DNA of 7,794 nucleotides, taken from positions 1 through 7,794 of the forward strand of contig JABDJE010000098.1 in NCBI GenBank assembly GCA_013002625.1, written 5' to 3'. The notes below the pieces were generated by a model, which saw nothing but the letters and a program-made list of their open reading frames with translations, was not told where the DNA came from and made no database searches. The position numbers and the translations under genes are program-made. Within the stretch, counting starts at the first letter, position 1. The number at the start of each line of letters is the position of its first letter. The stretch is from Saprospiraceae bacterium (GTDB taxonomy: Bacteria > Bacteroidota > Bacteroidia > Chitinophagales > Saprospiraceae). Shown piece after piece: positions 7,050 to 7,794 of this stretch.

Positions 7050-7084
7050 AAAAAAAGCTCCTCAAGTTAATAACAAGAGGAGCT
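7050..7084 (-). terminator. Intrinsic terminator of the S46 peptidase gene, abutting the DCC start codon
   Basis: Read on the minus strand, an 8-bp perfect stem AGCTCCTC/GAGGAGCT (7084-7077 with 7063-7056) with a 13-nt A/T-rich loop is followed by a run of seven T residues (7056-7050), one of which closes the stem. The hairpin lies 24 bp after the S46 stop codon. The next three bases (7049-7047) are the ATG of the DCC gene. The plus strand has no T-run after the hairpin, so the terminator acts on the minus strand only. Confidence 0.85.
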
Positions 7085-7108
7085 CATTAAAGATTATTTT
7101 CTCATGAA

Positions 7109-7794
7109 TTATTCGTTCATTAATTCTTTTACCAATCTGTCAGCACCATAGATATAGCGCATAGCAGCTACAATACCACCAGTGTGTACCGATACAGATC
7201 TATTGTGTTCTTCATCAAATATGAAGTTACCTGGCAATGATTCAATATTACCATCGAAAATTAGTCCAACCGCCTCAGCATTTTGATTGATGATTGCACT
7301 ACCCGAATTACCACCAATAATGTCATTCGTTGAAACGAAGTTCAATGGTGACTTTAGTAAATCCATAGGTGGGTTTTCCCATTTCTCAGGAAGCGCCCAA
7401 GGGAATTCTTTGTCGTTAGAATAATGTCTGTCGTACAATCCAAAGTAAGTCGTATTGACCGGAGCTACAGTTCCGTTGTATTCGTAGCCTTTCACAACTC
7501 CATCTGAGATTCGCAAAGTGAAAGTTGCATCAGGTGGCAATGACGTACCATATACCTGAAAAGCCTGGTTTGCAATCTTGGCTTCCAATGCTCTTCTTTT
7601 CGGAGATGAACCTTGAAAAGCTGTTACAGATTCATTGTAGCGCGAAACAAGGATATCTGCCGCCTCCACAAATAGATCTTTCCCCTTTGTTATGTTTTTA
7701 TCTTTTGAAAGACACTTCTCAGCATCAGCTTCTGACTTTAGTAGATTTGATTCATTAAACAAGTCCTTTACAAATTGACCGATTGACTTGCCAT
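7109..7794 (-). CDS. S46-family dipeptidyl-peptidase, DPP7-like (5' end cut by window)
   Basis: S46 peptidases (DPP7/DPP11 type) are periplasmic or cell-surface serine enzymes that remove dipeptides from peptide N-termini, feeding peptide catabolism; they are about 700-720 aa. The last 227 codons are visible, and the frame stays open to the right edge. The catalytic serine lies in TNDIIGGNSGS (codon 7306-7304), with the usual downstream FDGNIESLPGNFIFD and the C-terminal SVSVHTGGIVAAMRYIYGADRLVKEL. The residue 18 positions after the catalytic serine is glycine. From what is known of Porphyromonas gingivalis enzymes, Gly at this site marks DPP7-type preference for hydrophobic P1 residues, whereas DPP11 has Arg for Asp/Glu. 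That specificity is an inference by eye. The histidine, aspartate and any signal peptide lie outside. A TTG at 7762 is internal, not the start. An intrinsic terminator follows the stop. Confidence 0.95.
   Translation of the reverse strand, partial: GKSIGQFVKDLFNESNLLKSEADAEKCLSKDKNITKGKDLFVEAADILVSRYNESVTAFQGSSPKRRALEAKIANQAFQVYGTSLPPDATFTLRISDGVVKGYEYNGTVAPVNTTYFGLYDRHYSNDKEFPWALPEKWENPPMDLLKSPLNFVSTNDIIGGNSGSAIINQNAEAVGLIFDGNIESLPGNFIFDEEHNRSVSVHTGGIVAAMRYIYGADRLVKELMNE

Noticed and set aside
7525..7758. 77-aa plus-strand open frame inside the S46 gene
   Set aside because: It is antisense to a clear S46 coding region and shows no family features.
1..7794. A novel defence, mobile or biosynthetic system
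   Set aside because: All substantial coding regions are housekeeping genes or single lipoproteins; there are no transposases, integrases, direct-repeat arrays or clustered unknown genes.

Overview
This window looks like ordinary chromosome from a member of the Bacteroidota (the Bacteroidetes phylum), possibly the Cytophagales; the order is only a guess. Pointers to the phylum are an S46-family dipeptidyl-peptidase, two small lipoproteins of Bacteroidota style, Bacteroidota-like TilS, MltG, PanB and DnaK sequences, very weak Shine-Dalgarno signals, and -7 motifs of the phylum-specific TAnnTTTG type upstream of some genes. There are no mobile elements, CRISPR arrays, tRNAs or rRNAs.

Layout from left to right. 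Positions 1-989 (minus) hold most of tilS, cut at the left edge. A 31-bp divergent gap separates it from a small lipoprotein gene (1021-1566, plus). That gene ends exactly against the convergent stop codon of mltG (1567-2589, minus). mltG lies 1 bp downstream of panB (2591-3409, minus), so the two form a probable panB-mltG operon. Divergent from panB is a 326-aa lipoprotein gene (3491-4471, plus). A 151-bp intergenic region rich in repeated motifs then leads into dnaK (4623-6530, plus), which ends in a strong intrinsic terminator. On the minus strand at the right are a DCC/DUF393 thiol-oxidoreductase-like gene (6633-7049) and the C-terminal part of an S46 peptidase gene (7109-7794, cut at the right edge), separated by an intrinsic terminator whose T-run touches the DCC start codon.

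The genes cover general cell functions: tRNA-Ile2 lysidine modification (TilS), termination of peptidoglycan glycan strands (MltG), the first committed step of pantothenate/CoA synthesis (PanB), protein folding (DnaK), peptide degradation (S46) and two lipoproteins of unknown role. They do not assemble into one pathway. No stretch over 300 bp lacks a gene.

I found no convincing new multi-gene system. The points most worth a second look are non-coding: four TTTTG(G/T)CA boxes spaced 32, 32 and 11 bp before dnaK; the terminator that abuts the DCC gene start; and two divergent genes that both appear to begin at TTG codons within about 35 bp of each other.
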